Shown piece by piece: positions 44,247-52,319 of a stretch of DNA of 64,000 bases. Below the pieces are notes generated by a model, which made no database searches, was not told the origin of the DNA, and saw only the letters and a program-made list of their open reading frames with translations. Source of the stretch: Chitinophagaceae bacterium UBA1953 (GTDB lineage: Bacteria; Bacteroidota; Bacteroidia; Chitinophagales; Chitinophagaceae); the NCBI GenBank assembly GCA_002336115.1, contig DDEN01000056.1, positions 301,577-365,576 of the forward strand, read 5' to 3'. The position numbers and the translations under genes were made by a program. Positions within the stretch are counted from its first letter, which is position 1. Every line of letters starts with the position of its first letter.

Positions 44247-44275
44247 AAAAGTCATCACATCGATGACTTTTTTTG
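44247..44275 (+). terminator. Terminator after the caspase-TPR gene
   Basis: AAAAGTCATC (44247-44256) with GATGACTTTT (44262-44271), continuing in T to 44274. It separates the caspase gene from the OmpA-barrel pair. Confidence 0.85.
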
Positions 44276-44345
44276 CATCAATATTTCGGCATCGAATTGA
44301 ATTGGCATAGTCTTTGGCTATGGTGGCAGGAACAAACTTTATTTT

Positions 44346-45026
44346 ATGAGACAGTTTATTAAACCCATCTATTACATTGTTGCAGCGGCAGTACTGCTTG
44401 CTGCCTGTAAAACAATGACTAAGACACAGAAAGGAGCAATTATTGGCACATCCGGTGGTGCGGCAATCGGTGCCGTTATAGGCAGAGCATCGGGCAACAC
44501 AGCATTAGGAACTATTATTGGTGCGGCAGTTGGAGGAACAGCCGGTGTTCTTATTGGAAAAAAAATGGACAAGCAGGCAGAAGAAATAAAAAAACAAGTG
44601 CCCAATGCAAAAGTAGAGCGTGTAGGTGAAGGAATTGAAATAGAATTTGAAAGTAAAATTCTGTTTGATTTCGATAAATCAAACCTGCAGCCGGCAGCTA
44701 AAAAAAGTTTAGATGAATTAGTGACAATTCTTAAAAAATATCCCGATACAAATATTGAGATACAAGGGCATACTGACAACAAGGGCACCGATTCTTACAA
44801 CGAAGCCTTATCGCAAAAAAGAGCAAACGCAGTAATGATTTACCTGGTCGATAAAGGAATTGCTTCGTCCAGGCTTAATCCGAAAGCTTACGGTGAGCGC
44901 TATCCTAAATACAGCAATGATACGGAAGAAGGCCGGGCTCAGAACAGGCGTGTTGAATTTCTGATTACTGCCAACGAAAAAATGAAATCTGATGCGGAGA
45001 AAGAAGCACAGAATTCAGGTAAATAA
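44346..45026 (+). CDS. OmpA-family lipoprotein with glycine zipper
   Basis: Outer-membrane lipoprotein likely to bind peptidoglycan. The N-terminus carries a lipobox (AAVLLAACK, Cys near residue 21). A glycine-zipper region follows at about 30-75 (GTSGGAAIGAVIGRASGNTA). An OmpA C-terminal domain covers 95-215 with FDFDKSNLQP, IEIQGHTDNKGTDSYNEALS and AQNRRVEFLI, including the Asp and Arg that contact diaminopimelate. It lies 35 bp before the barrel gene, so the two are probably one operon. Confidence 0.93.
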   Translation: MRQFIKPIYYIVAAAVLLAACKTMTKTQKGAIIGTSGGAAIGAVIGRASGNTALGTIIGAAVGGTAGVLIGKKMDKQAEEIKKQVPNAKVERVGEGIEIEFESKILFDFDKSNLQPAAKKSLDELVTILKKYPDTNIEIQGHTDNKGTDSYNEALSQKRANAVMIYLVDKGIASSRLNPKAYGERYPKYSNDTEEGRAQNRRVEFLITANEKMKSDAEKEAQNSGK

Positions 45027-45061
45027 ACAACTCAATTTCTTTACTAAAAAAACGGAATAAT

Positions 45062-45727
45062 ATGAAATGGACTTATGTAGCAGCTATTGCCATGTTTTCG
45101 GCAATTGCATTAAACAGTGAAGCGCAAACTGCAAAAACATCAGGAGTAAGTTTTGGTATAAGGGCAGGCGTAAATTTTCAGAATATTAATGGTAAAGATG
45201 CTGCCGGCGATAAATTGGAAAACAAGCTTGTGCCACGTTTTCAGGGTGGTATTACGGTCGATGTGCCGCTTGCAGATGAATTTTATCTTCAGCCCGGTAT
45301 TCTGTATTCGGGTAAAGGAGCCAAATTTGATGGTTCAAATGGCACGTTGAATATTGGTTATGCTGAAATACCGGTGAATTTTCTTTTTAAACCAACACTT
45401 GGAACCGGTAAAATGATACTTGGTGTTGGACCGTATATTGGTTTTGCAATAAACGGAAAATACAAACTTGAAAGTGGTAGTTCGTCGAATGTGAAATTTG
45501 CTAATTCGGTTACTGTGGCAGAGGCTGCCACGGCTTATTATGCACGCCGTATGGATGCCGGTGCCAATTTACTGGTTGGTTATGAAATGAGCAACCGCCT
45601 GAGCCTGCAACTGAATGCACAATTGGGTATGGCAAAGATAAATCCAGATATTGAGGGTTTGAGCAATAATAAAACTGCCTACAGAAATACCGGCTTTGGA
45701 TTATCTGTTGGCTATCGTTTCCGTTAA
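45062..45727 (+). CDS. Outer-membrane beta-barrel protein (PF13568 type)
   Basis: A 221-residue predicted porin-like barrel. A signal peptide ends near EAQ at residue 21. It begins with the family pattern GIRAGVNFQNINGKD and continues as alternating amphipathic strands (FQGGITVDVPLADEFYLQPG, GYAEIPVNFLFKP, MILGVGPYIGFAINGK). It ends in YRFR with the terminal aromatic context of outer-membrane barrels. A strong terminator follows. Substrate or ligand unknown. Confidence 0.9.
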   Translation: MKWTYVAAIAMFSAIALNSEAQTAKTSGVSFGIRAGVNFQNINGKDAAGDKLENKLVPRFQGGITVDVPLADEFYLQPGILYSGKGAKFDGSNGTLNIGYAEIPVNFLFKPTLGTGKMILGVGPYIGFAINGKYKLESGSSSNVKFANSVTVAEAATAYYARRMDAGANLLVGYEMSNRLSLQLNAQLGMAKINPDIEGLSNNKTAYRNTGFGLSVGYRFR

Positions 45728-45753
45728 TGATATGAATAGTATTTAAGTGTAAG

Positions 45754-45785
45754 CAAATCCCCCGCTTTTCCGGGGGATTTGTTTT
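45754..45785 (+). terminator. Terminator after the barrel gene
   Basis: CAAATCCCCCG (45754-45764), loop CTTTTC, CGGGGGATTTG (45771-45781), then TTTT. Confidence 0.88.
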
Positions 45786-45820
45786 ATTCACCCATTTTTT
45801 TAGAGTGAAAGCGATAAAGA

Positions 45821-45852
45821 TTTCAAAAATTAACCGAACCGCCCTATATTTG
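45821..45852 (+). promoter_or_regulatory. Putative promoter of tRNA-Arg
   Basis: TTTC (45821-45824), a 20-nt spacer, then TATATTTG (45845-45852), a full match to TAnnTTTG. It is placed 19 nt before the tRNA. Confidence 0.6.
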
Positions 45853-45870
45853 CAGCCCGTTTAACGGAAT

Positions 45871-45944
45871 GGCTCCGTAGCTCAACTGAATAGAGCATCT
45901 GACTACGGATCAGAAGGTTTCAGGTTTGAATCCTGACGGAGTCA
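45871..45944 (+). tRNA. tRNA-Arg (anticodon ACG)
   Basis: A 74-nt cloverleaf. The acceptor pairs GGCTCCG with CGGAGTC, and the D arm is GCTC/GAGC. The anticodon stem TCTGA/TCAGA encloses CTACGGA with anticodon ACG (A34 expected to become inosine, reading CGN). The T loop is TTTGAAT. The discriminator is A and CCA is not encoded. A terminator follows at once. Confidence 0.95.
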
Positions 45945-45947
45945 CAA

Positions 45948-45979
45948 AACCCCACGCTTAGCGTGGGGTTCTTTTTTTT
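45948..45979 (+). terminator. Terminator of tRNA-Arg
   Basis: AACCCCACGC (45948-45957), loop TTA, GCGTGGGGTT (45961-45970), then CTTTTTTTT. Confidence 0.92.
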
Positions 45980-46183
45980 ACATGTATTAGTTAAGACTTT
46001 CTCTGTCGGCTTTGGTATATAAATCCCTGCAAAGAAAAGCGCTGTCCTGATGAGAGGATGATCAAAAAACATCTGTAATTTTCTTCATCAAAACAAATCA
46101 ACAGCGTATTGACATTTGGCTGTTGAGCATTTACTGTATAAGCAATACATCAGCCAAAAAACTAAAAAATACAATTTTTGTTT

Positions 46184-46798
46184 TCATTTGTAAATCTTTA
46201 AACTCGAGATGTTGTCATTGGCAACGATCCATTCCGATCCCACTTGGTTTGCTGCAAAATACAATCCGCCTTTGCTATATTTTCCTGCCGATTTAAAAGT
46301 ATAATAATCGCCTTTAAAGCCAACAGCGCCGCTTTCCATATTTGTAACACCGTAACCAGCAGTTGAGGTGCTCAACCCTTTAAACTGGTCATCCAAAAAA
46401 ATGGTTATTTTCAACGAATTTGGGATGAGCATACTACTGATTTTATCGTTCCAATTCATTCCCAGTTCGTGTGTGGTTGCACTTCCCAAAAGTGTATAGT
46501 CGCCTACTTTCAGTATTTTCTTTTCGCCATTAAAAAACTCATCGGTATAAACCCAAATCTCATCGCCGTTTTGGTTAAATGCATCATATTCTTTCTGGCA
46601 TCTTTCCAATAATTTTTCAGATTGGCTTTTACCATAAACCCTTACCAATAAATCTTTATTAAATGGGATTTGCGTAGCAACAGTACTTGTGCTGCGGCTC
46701 AAGTTAGGTTTTTTCAGCTTGTTGTCTATACGGTTTTGTGCCATTGCACATTGGCTGATTAGTACAAGAAACAGAGTGATAAGTTCTAATTTTTTCAT
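46184..46798 (-). CDS. Exported beta/gamma-crystallin family protein
   Basis: A 204-residue secreted protein with signal peptide MKKLELITLFLVLISQCAMAQ. Residues 80-203 form two Greek-key crystallin motifs. The first reads IWVYTDEFFNGEKKILKVGD with WNDKISSMLIP; the second runs from LKITIFLDDQFKG to ANDNISSLKIYK. In microbial family members, N/D-N/D-x-I-S-S signatures such as NDKISS and NDNISS bind calcium. Last gene of the nine-gene exported-protein block; a second crystallin-type protein lies earlier in it. A structural or protective extracellular role is inferred. Confidence 0.85.
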   Translation of the reverse strand: MKKLELITLFLVLISQCAMAQNRIDNKLKKPNLSRSTSTVATQIPFNKDLLVRVYGKSQSEKLLERCQKEYDAFNQNGDEIWVYTDEFFNGEKKILKVGDYTLLGSATTHELGMNWNDKISSMLIPNSLKITIFLDDQFKGLSTSTAGYGVTNMESGAVGFKGDYYTFKSAGKYSKGGLYFAANQVGSEWIVANDNISSLKIYK

Positions 46799-46892
46799 AC
46801 GTAATTTTTATTATTTTTTAATGATCGTAATTATAGTTTTAGAGTTATATGACACAGATGCATAAATGGCATTTACCTTTGTAAGCAAGTTT

Positions 46893-48014
46893 TTATTTTA
46901 TTGAAAAATTATAGCCAATCATTACATAATCACTTCCATCGCTTGCTTTATCCATACATTCCTTCGATTTTCTGTTGCGTACAATTTCTTTTAGTTTTAT
47001 TTCCCTGTAGGGATGGTTGCCACCGTTGTAATTCCATCTCCCGTTGTAGCTTTCCAATTTTAGGTAATCGTTGGAATTTGTGTCGTCTTTATCATTTAAC
47101 CAATAGGTAATGCGTATGTATGCGTCTTGGTCAATATCATTCTGTGTGATGTTGTATTTTCTGCCTGCCAAACTGCTATTGAAATAAAAGTACGGGTTGT
47201 TCATTCCCACACTTGCAGGAAACTGTTTTTCAATATTAAACAAGCTGTAACTTTTACCTTCAGCATCCGGAATTTCTTTGCCATTGCCTTTGTAAACCCT
47301 CAAATCCATCCATCCGTATAGTTCCAACAAATGGTTAACGTCGATACTTTCCTGACCGAATAACTGACGTGGAACAAAAGACAGTACCAATACATCTATT
47401 TTTGGCGGAACTGTTGCATTGGGGTCATTGGAATACAGTACATCTTTGCCGCTGCCGAAAAACAAAGTTCCACGTTCAAACTGCTGGTATCGTGTGTATC
47501 CGTTTTCGGAAATAGCCACTTCGTCCGTTTTGGGGAACCCCAAAGTAGCACCGTTTTCAAAGCCACGCCGTCCCCATTCGTCTCGGAAAGCACCACCAAC
47601 ATAGTGCATTCCGTATTTCGGACTGTTGTAGATGCTTCCGTTATCAAAAGCGGTGTAAAACCCATTGTTTTTCGGCAGTTCCAAATTGTCAGAAATAGGA
47701 AAACCCATCCAGCCGGTTTCGTAACCGGCTTCGCCCCATTTTTTCATCATATTTTCCATAATGGCAAAAGCCTGGTTGAGACGGGGATTGTAGTACACCC
47801 ACCCCCTCTCATAACGCAAAAACCAGCCCCCTTTGCCTGCTGTTGGGCGCATTTTGGGGCTTTCGCTGTGTATGGCTCCCAAATTACGCTGTTTGGCTTT
47901 GTTGGCAATCATTTGCGCAATGGCGTATTGCGAATTGTCTGTTTTTGAGGGGAGCTGTGCAAAAACAGGCCGAAAGCCAGTTATAAGAGCAATTACAATT
48001 ATTAAAATTTTCAT
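46893..48014 (-). CDS. Exported LGFP-repeat protein A
   Basis: A 373-residue secreted protein with signal peptide MKILIIVIALITGFRPVFAQ. LGFP repeats cover about 60-195: YETGWMGFPISDNLELP, NGATLGFPKTDEVA, with intervening FDNGSIYNSPKYG and FERGTLFFGSGKD units. LGFP repeats are best known from actinobacterial cell-wall proteins. The C-terminal 155 residues form an unassigned beta-rich domain (IDVLVLSFVPRQLFGQESID, DAYIRITYWLNDKDDTN). It follows a second LGFP gene in the same block, 132 bp away. Ligand unknown; a glycan-binding role is plausible. Confidence 0.83.
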   Translation of the reverse strand: MKILIIVIALITGFRPVFAQLPSKTDNSQYAIAQMIANKAKQRNLGAIHSESPKMRPTAGKGGWFLRYERGWVYYNPRLNQAFAIMENMMKKWGEAGYETGWMGFPISDNLELPKNNGFYTAFDNGSIYNSPKYGMHYVGGAFRDEWGRRGFENGATLGFPKTDEVAISENGYTRYQQFERGTLFFGSGKDVLYSNDPNATVPPKIDVLVLSFVPRQLFGQESIDVNHLLELYGWMDLRVYKGNGKEIPDAEGKSYSLFNIEKQFPASVGMNNPYFYFNSSLAGRKYNITQNDIDQDAYIRITYWLNDKDDTNSNDYLKLESYNGRWNYNGGNHPYREIKLKEIVRNRKSKECMDKASDGSDYVMIGYNFSIK

Positions 48015-48146
48015 AATTGATTAGTGTTTCTGTAGTTACTTTTTTGTAAATGATTAAAAGAGAAGGCTGATGTTTTTGGGCCATAGTTGACAGATTATAG
48101 AGACTTAAACTGCTACATAAAATCTGTGCATATGTGGAAATTATTA

Positions 48147-49301
48147 TTACTTTTTCTTTTCAAAAGCACCTAAAGCTTTGGTATAATAAATTATTCCGCC
48201 CTGAAAATTTTGTGCTACGCCATCCCCCGAAGGATACTCATCGCTTACCGGCAAACCGAGATAACCTTGTTCCCATTTTTTGGATGCATAATAATCGAAA
48301 ATTGGGCCTTTTAGGATAACGAAAGCATCTTCTTTATCCTGACTGCTATTGGACTGTTTCACAAAACTTTCATAGATAAATCCCTTTTGAAATTCGGCAA
48401 ATTGGGAGATTCTTATTTTCGGATAACCGCGGTTGGGCGTTACCAAATCACCAAGATAAGAATCTACACCTCCGGTTTCTCTCCACTTGTTGTACAGTCC
48501 ACGAGTATTTCTGGATGAATTGTATATGGTTTGGTAGGGACCGGCTTTGGTAGAAATAACAGCACCAAACTCAAAATACTGTGTAGAATTATTGTTTTTG
48601 ATGATTTCATCGCTCACAGGATAGCCGAGCTTTCCCTTTTCCCAACCTTGTTTGCTCCAGACATTTACAATCATATTCGGAACGGCAAAAGTTCCGAGAT
48701 GAGGATGGAAATAAATCATCCCGCCTTCAAAAGCGTTGAATCTGCCATAACCATCTGGCGTAGCCTTCTCATCGGTTTTCGGGAAACCCAGAAACGAATT
48801 TTCCCAACCTGAATTTTTCCATTTATTCAGGATGTCGCCGTGTACTTCGTGCGCTCCGGTGGGTTGGCTCCAGTAGATGCTTCCACCTTCAAAATGCTGA
48901 CCTGCACCGGGTTTTGTGGGTGTCCTGAATTCATCTCCCATTGGCGCTCCGATAAAGAGTTTTTGATTTTTTACCTCAATCCTTTTGTTGTATCCGCCAC
49001 CGGAAGCATCACCGGAAAGCATATGATCGTAAACTTTAAAAATTTCGCCCAAAACTGCAAATGCCTCAGGCTTGCCAACTTTGTAATAGACATTAGCATT
49101 ATAATTGTCAAAACACAAAAAGTATGCTCTGTTACTTACCGAATAGTCAATATACTGCAAACCAACAGGTTCTTTTTTTAAGTTTAGTTTTTGTCCTTTT
49201 GCCATGATTTTGGCAATGATTTCGTCTTTATTCTGGGCAATTGCTTTAGTATAAAACAATGTGGCGAAAAGTATTGCAATTATTGTTACGGAAGTTTTCA
49301 T
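48147..49301 (-). CDS. Exported LGFP-repeat protein B
   Basis: A 384-residue secreted protein with signal peptide ending in KAIAQ (residues 1-23). Apart from about 100 N-terminal residues it is nearly all LGFP repeats, five in number by eye: GAPMGDE, FLGFPKTDE, LGYPVSDE, SYLGDLVTP and LGLPVSDE. These alternate with FEGGSIYWSQ, FEGGMIYFHP and FQGGIIYYTK units. No catalytic domain is visible. This is the more repeat-rich of the two LGFP neighbours and probably binds cell-surface polymer; that is inference. Confidence 0.85.
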   Translation of the reverse strand: MKTSVTIIAILFATLFYTKAIAQNKDEIIAKIMAKGQKLNLKKEPVGLQYIDYSVSNRAYFLCFDNYNANVYYKVGKPEAFAVLGEIFKVYDHMLSGDASGGGYNKRIEVKNQKLFIGAPMGDEFRTPTKPGAGQHFEGGSIYWSQPTGAHEVHGDILNKWKNSGWENSFLGFPKTDEKATPDGYGRFNAFEGGMIYFHPHLGTFAVPNMIVNVWSKQGWEKGKLGYPVSDEIIKNNNSTQYFEFGAVISTKAGPYQTIYNSSRNTRGLYNKWRETGGVDSYLGDLVTPNRGYPKIRISQFAEFQKGFIYESFVKQSNSSQDKEDAFVILKGPIFDYYASKKWEQGYLGLPVSDEYPSGDGVAQNFQGGIIYYTKALGAFEKKK

Positions 49302-49322
49302 TTGAATTGATTTTTAAATTGA

Positions 49323-49820
49323 TTACAGCACCATTACATTATTCGTTTCAAACGTTCCTGAAATTGGAAGCGTTTTTTTGGTTTTTTCATTGTAAACCGT
49401 CCCAGAGAAAGTTCCTTTCACAGTTTTGCCATCGTAAAACGTAATCGTAGCCACGTTGTCTTTGCTTCTGCGTGAATACTTAACCCCGTCAACCATAACA
49501 ATCAAACCATTGCAGACATAGCTTTGTCCTTTTTTGAAAGCGTGTATTTGACCATCGCCAATAGAAACGGTGTGGTTGGCATTGCTGATGTCGCTGATTT
49601 TCCCTTCTATGATGGCCGTGCTGACTTCTTTGGTTTCGGTGTAGGTTTTTCCGTTCACGTTGTAGGTAATTTTGCCGCCGGTTTTACCTTTTGGTTGTTG
49701 CATTTTTTGGCTCATAGTCTGCATCTGTTTCATTTTTGCCCGAAACTCTGCGCTTACTTGTTGTTGCGCTTGTGTTCTGGTAATAAATAATGTCAAAATA
49801 ATGATGAGTATTGATTTCAT
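49323..49820 (-). CDS. Small exported protein of unknown function
   Basis: I start at ATG 49820 because MKSILIIILTLFITRTQAQ is a signal peptide; the frame reaches 49910 without one. The mature protein of about 146 residues opens with a Gln/Met/Lys-rich helix (FRAKMKQMQTMSQKMQQPKG). It continues as a beta-rich domain ending TFSGTVYNEKTKKTLPISGT, which recalls the C-terminus of lipocalin-like DUF6252 proteins. That resemblance is weak. The spacing of 21 bp to the LGFP gene indicates cotranscription. Confidence 0.7.
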   Translation of the reverse strand: MKSILIIILTLFITRTQAQQQVSAEFRAKMKQMQTMSQKMQQPKGKTGGKITYNVNGKTYTETKEVSTAIIEGKISDISNANHTVSIGDGQIHAFKKGQSYVCNGLIVMVDGVKYSRRSKDNVATITFYDGKTVKGTFSGTVYNEKTKKTLPISGTFETNNVMVL

Positions 49821-49915
49821 ATTTGTTTGTGTATTTAAGGTTTTTATTAGTTGTACATCTGCCTTGCCATCATTAGTTTTTGTTCGCAGATTGGTTAATG
49901 GCATTTTCATATTTT

Positions 49916-50770
49916 TTAATTTTCTACCGTCACTTTTCCCGGTTTAAAATTGATGATAATAGAGGATGTCCTGTCGTTCCAGTCGGAGTTAACGACACCT
50001 CCAAATTCGCCGGTTGCATAGCCAACATCTTTTAAATTGCCGGTAGTTTGTACCCCTACGCTTTTGCCTTTAAAATTGGTATGTTGAAAAATAGTGCAAC
50101 TGCTCACAATCCCTTTCAATTGCAAAGAAGACAGGATATCGTTAAAGCCATAAGGTTCCAGATTGGCATATCCCCAATTACCGTTTATGTTTTGATAATT
50201 ATCTAACCATAAACCTGTTGCATTCAATAATCGTTGTTTACCCTCATAAAAACGGCCATCGTAAAGGTGTACAAAGTCCTGCTCTTCATCATAAATTAAA
50301 ATAGAACTGATTTTATCATTAATATCCTTAAAGCCTTTCAACCGCTGGTTCAATGTGTTTTTTCCTTCCCAAATTTCTACCCTTTCAAAATTGGCGTTGA
50401 ACGCCTGAAAAGCATTGGTTCCGGGCTTGTAATCTGGCCAAAGCAGGTAGCAATCCCCTTTCAGGTTGTCATCTTCATAAACCACCACTTTTAACCCTCT
50501 GGGTATAAGTGCCGACGAAAAAAAATCGTTTGCACTCATTCCTAATGTTTTCAGGTTGTATGCGCCACGCTCCAAAATATATTTCTTGCCTGTGTAATTG
50601 GCATTTTCATAAAACCAAACATCGCCTTTGGGTAGTGTTTTTTTAAATTTTGTTACCTCGGGATTTTCCTTTTCAAGTTTTTGTGGCGATATAACCGGTT
50701 TAATAACTTGTGCCATCGCAATTGTTTGCACAAAAAAAGTAAAGGCAAGCAGACATCTTTTTTTCTTCAT
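49916..50770 (-). CDS. Exported beta/gamma-crystallin family protein, larger paralogue
   Basis: A 284-residue protein with signal peptide MKKKRCLLAFTFFVQTIAMAQ. Crystallin-type Greek keys are repeated at least three times: VWFYENANYTGKKYILERG, VVVYEDDNLKGDCYLLWPD and FVHLYDGRFYEGKQRLLNA. INDKISSILIYD and FNDILSSLQL provide calcium-site-like signatures, and WNDRTSSIIINF closes the last unit. Same fold as the gene at 46184. It sits two bases from the gene upstream of it, in the middle of the exported-protein operon. Confidence 0.85.
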   Translation of the reverse strand: MKKKRCLLAFTFFVQTIAMAQVIKPVISPQKLEKENPEVTKFKKTLPKGDVWFYENANYTGKKYILERGAYNLKTLGMSANDFFSSALIPRGLKVVVYEDDNLKGDCYLLWPDYKPGTNAFQAFNANFERVEIWEGKNTLNQRLKGFKDINDKISSILIYDEEQDFVHLYDGRFYEGKQRLLNATGLWLDNYQNINGNWGYANLEPYGFNDILSSLQLKGIVSSCTIFQHTNFKGKSVGVQTTGNLKDVGYATGEFGGVVNSDWNDRTSSIIINFKPGKVTVEN

Positions 50771-50772
50771 TT

Positions 50773-51624
50773 TTACGGATTTATTTGTATTGAAATTTTA
50801 TACGGAATGGCTTTAACATTTTTCTGCATTTCTGCACCGGCACATTCGCCGAAACCTGTACCTGTAATACCGCCCATTGTGGCGCATTTTTTACCGTCCA
50901 ATGAAATGTAAAGCCCGGTTTGTGCATCGGGTTTTGGCGTTTTGTTTTCAGACATTTTTAAGAATAATTTCCCTTTGTACAGCATTCCGCCGGTGGTATA
51001 TTCTTCCATTGAATGGATATTTTTTCCGTTGATTTCCGGGAAACGTATTTTGATTCCTGCCAGAATTGATTGTCGTACCGAAAAAACCAAAACAGTATCT
51101 CTGACATCTGGTTTTGAAACTTTTTCGTACAAAGAAAATTTCCAGATATTGTCAGAAAATTGCTTACTAATATTTGCTTCGCTTTTGTCCAATAAATCAA
51201 GGTAAATGGCATTTTGAGATAGGAAATCGTAAGTAACAGGCAGTTTGTATTTGCTTTTTAAGGCATTGTCGGCACTGTTCAAAACAATTTTAAACCTATC
51301 TGGATGCGTTGCCATTTCGATGTTCATATCATCGGTCATCAGCCAATAAAAACGTTGTGCCGGAAGCTGATACGGAAGTTTTACTCCATCTATATTTTTC
51401 CCCGTGGTTTTTAGATAGGTAAACATGGTTTTGATTTTCAACGATTTCCCACAGATGGTTTCTTTGTGCGGAACAATGGCTTTCCCTTTGTAAAAAACAG
51501 TTGCAGTTACCAATTCCGGGTTTGCTTTTCCTGCCAATTCAAAACCGTACAAAAAAGTGTTTCTGCACTGCGAGTGGCTTTGCAACGAAAGTAAAATAGC
51601 GGATATGAAAATGAGCCTTCTCAT
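50773..51624 (-). CDS. Exported protein of unknown function
   Basis: I do not recognise this 283-residue protein. MRRLIFISAILLSLQSHSQ is a signal peptide and cleavage would leave an N-terminal Cys (SQC), although the preceding residues do not form a proper lipobox. The mature region is mixed alpha/beta with a Lys-rich surface, and there are cysteines near 58, 248 and 261 (IPHKETICGKS-like, KKCATMGG, GECAGA). It overlaps the HELGH gene by four bases and lies two bases from the crystallin gene, so all three should be translated from one message. Confidence 0.68.
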   Translation of the reverse strand: MRRLIFISAILLSLQSHSQCRNTFLYGFELAGKANPELVTATVFYKGKAIVPHKETICGKSLKIKTMFTYLKTTGKNIDGVKLPYQLPAQRFYWLMTDDMNIEMATHPDRFKIVLNSADNALKSKYKLPVTYDFLSQNAIYLDLLDKSEANISKQFSDNIWKFSLYEKVSKPDVRDTVLVFSVRQSILAGIKIRFPEINGKNIHSMEEYTTGGMLYKGKLFLKMSENKTPKPDAQTGLYISLDGKKCATMGGITGTGFGECAGAEMQKNVKAIPYKISIQINP

Positions 51625-52313
51625 TTACCGTAGTTTTTGATAAATTTTTTAAAATCGGGCAGATTTTTATTTTCATAGATTTCTACAAACTGCGAAAACT
51701 GGATGTAGCCGTATTGGTAAGGGTCAGAGGAAATCTCGTCGTAATGTTTGGTCAAGTATTCTTTTATATTTTCTCCAGCAGGAACCGGACTCTTCAAATG
51801 CGTAAGCATCTTTTTGGCATAGGTATAGTATCTTTTGATCTCGTTTTTATTACCTGCACTTCGCCAATACAAAATTGCAATAATGTTGGCATCGTACTCT
51901 CCGTCGTAAAAATTCTGGAACTTTTTTCCTGCACTTTGCCCCAATCCGTGCCCCAATTCGTGTACGAGATAAAACCCGTTAAAGAACAATCCAAAAACTT
52001 CTTTTCCCTGCTTTTCGTCACCGGAAACCTCGCTAAAAAAAAACTTTTGTTGAGGAACAACTTCTGACCAAAAAGGGAGATTTGCTGTTTTATTTTCAAT
52101 GTAAATCAGGTAAGGTGTCGTATGTTTTACCACTTTCCAGTCATCCAGTTTTAGGGAAGGGTTTGCTGATTTTACTTTTTGACGGAACTGGTTTACAATT
52201 TTTCCGGCATCCGCTTTCAGGGCAATGCTGTCGCTGTAGGTTTTGAACCAGCTATTCTGCGCTTTGCTCTGGAATGAGAGGGAAAGAAACAGAAAAAAGA
52301 TTAAATTTTTCAT
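51621..52313 (-). CDS. Exported HELGH-motif putative zinc metallopeptidase
   Basis: A 230-residue protein with signal peptide MKNLIFFLFLSLSFQSKAQ. The segment FYLVHELGHGLGQSAG near residue 116 has HExxH, the zinc-binding motif of gluzincin and metzincin proteases. A glutamate in YDGEYDANIIAILYWR about 25 residues later could be the third ligand. No known peptidase family is evident overall. The short length and absence of a pro-region leave open a non-enzymatic role. The start codon is in tight contact with the lipoprotein gene upstream (6-bp gap). Confidence 0.72.
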   Translation of the reverse strand: MKNLIFFLFLSLSFQSKAQNSWFKTYSDSIALKADAGKIVNQFRQKVKSANPSLKLDDWKVVKHTTPYLIYIENKTANLPFWSEVVPQQKFFFSEVSGDEKQGKEVFGLFFNGFYLVHELGHGLGQSAGKKFQNFYDGEYDANIIAILYWRSAGNKNEIKRYYTYAKKMLTHLKSPVPAGENIKEYLTKHYDEISSDPYQYGYIQFSQFVEIYENKNLPDFKKFIKNYGK

Positions 52314-52319
52314 ATCAAA

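Noticed and set aside
44372..44788. 138-codon antisense frame under the OmpA lipoprotein gene
   Set aside because: Shadow of the Gly/Ala-rich glycine zipper coding sequence, without its own start context.
45981..46183. Possible attachment site after tRNA-Arg
   Set aside because: No direct repeat of the tRNA 3' end was found elsewhere in the window and no integrase is present.
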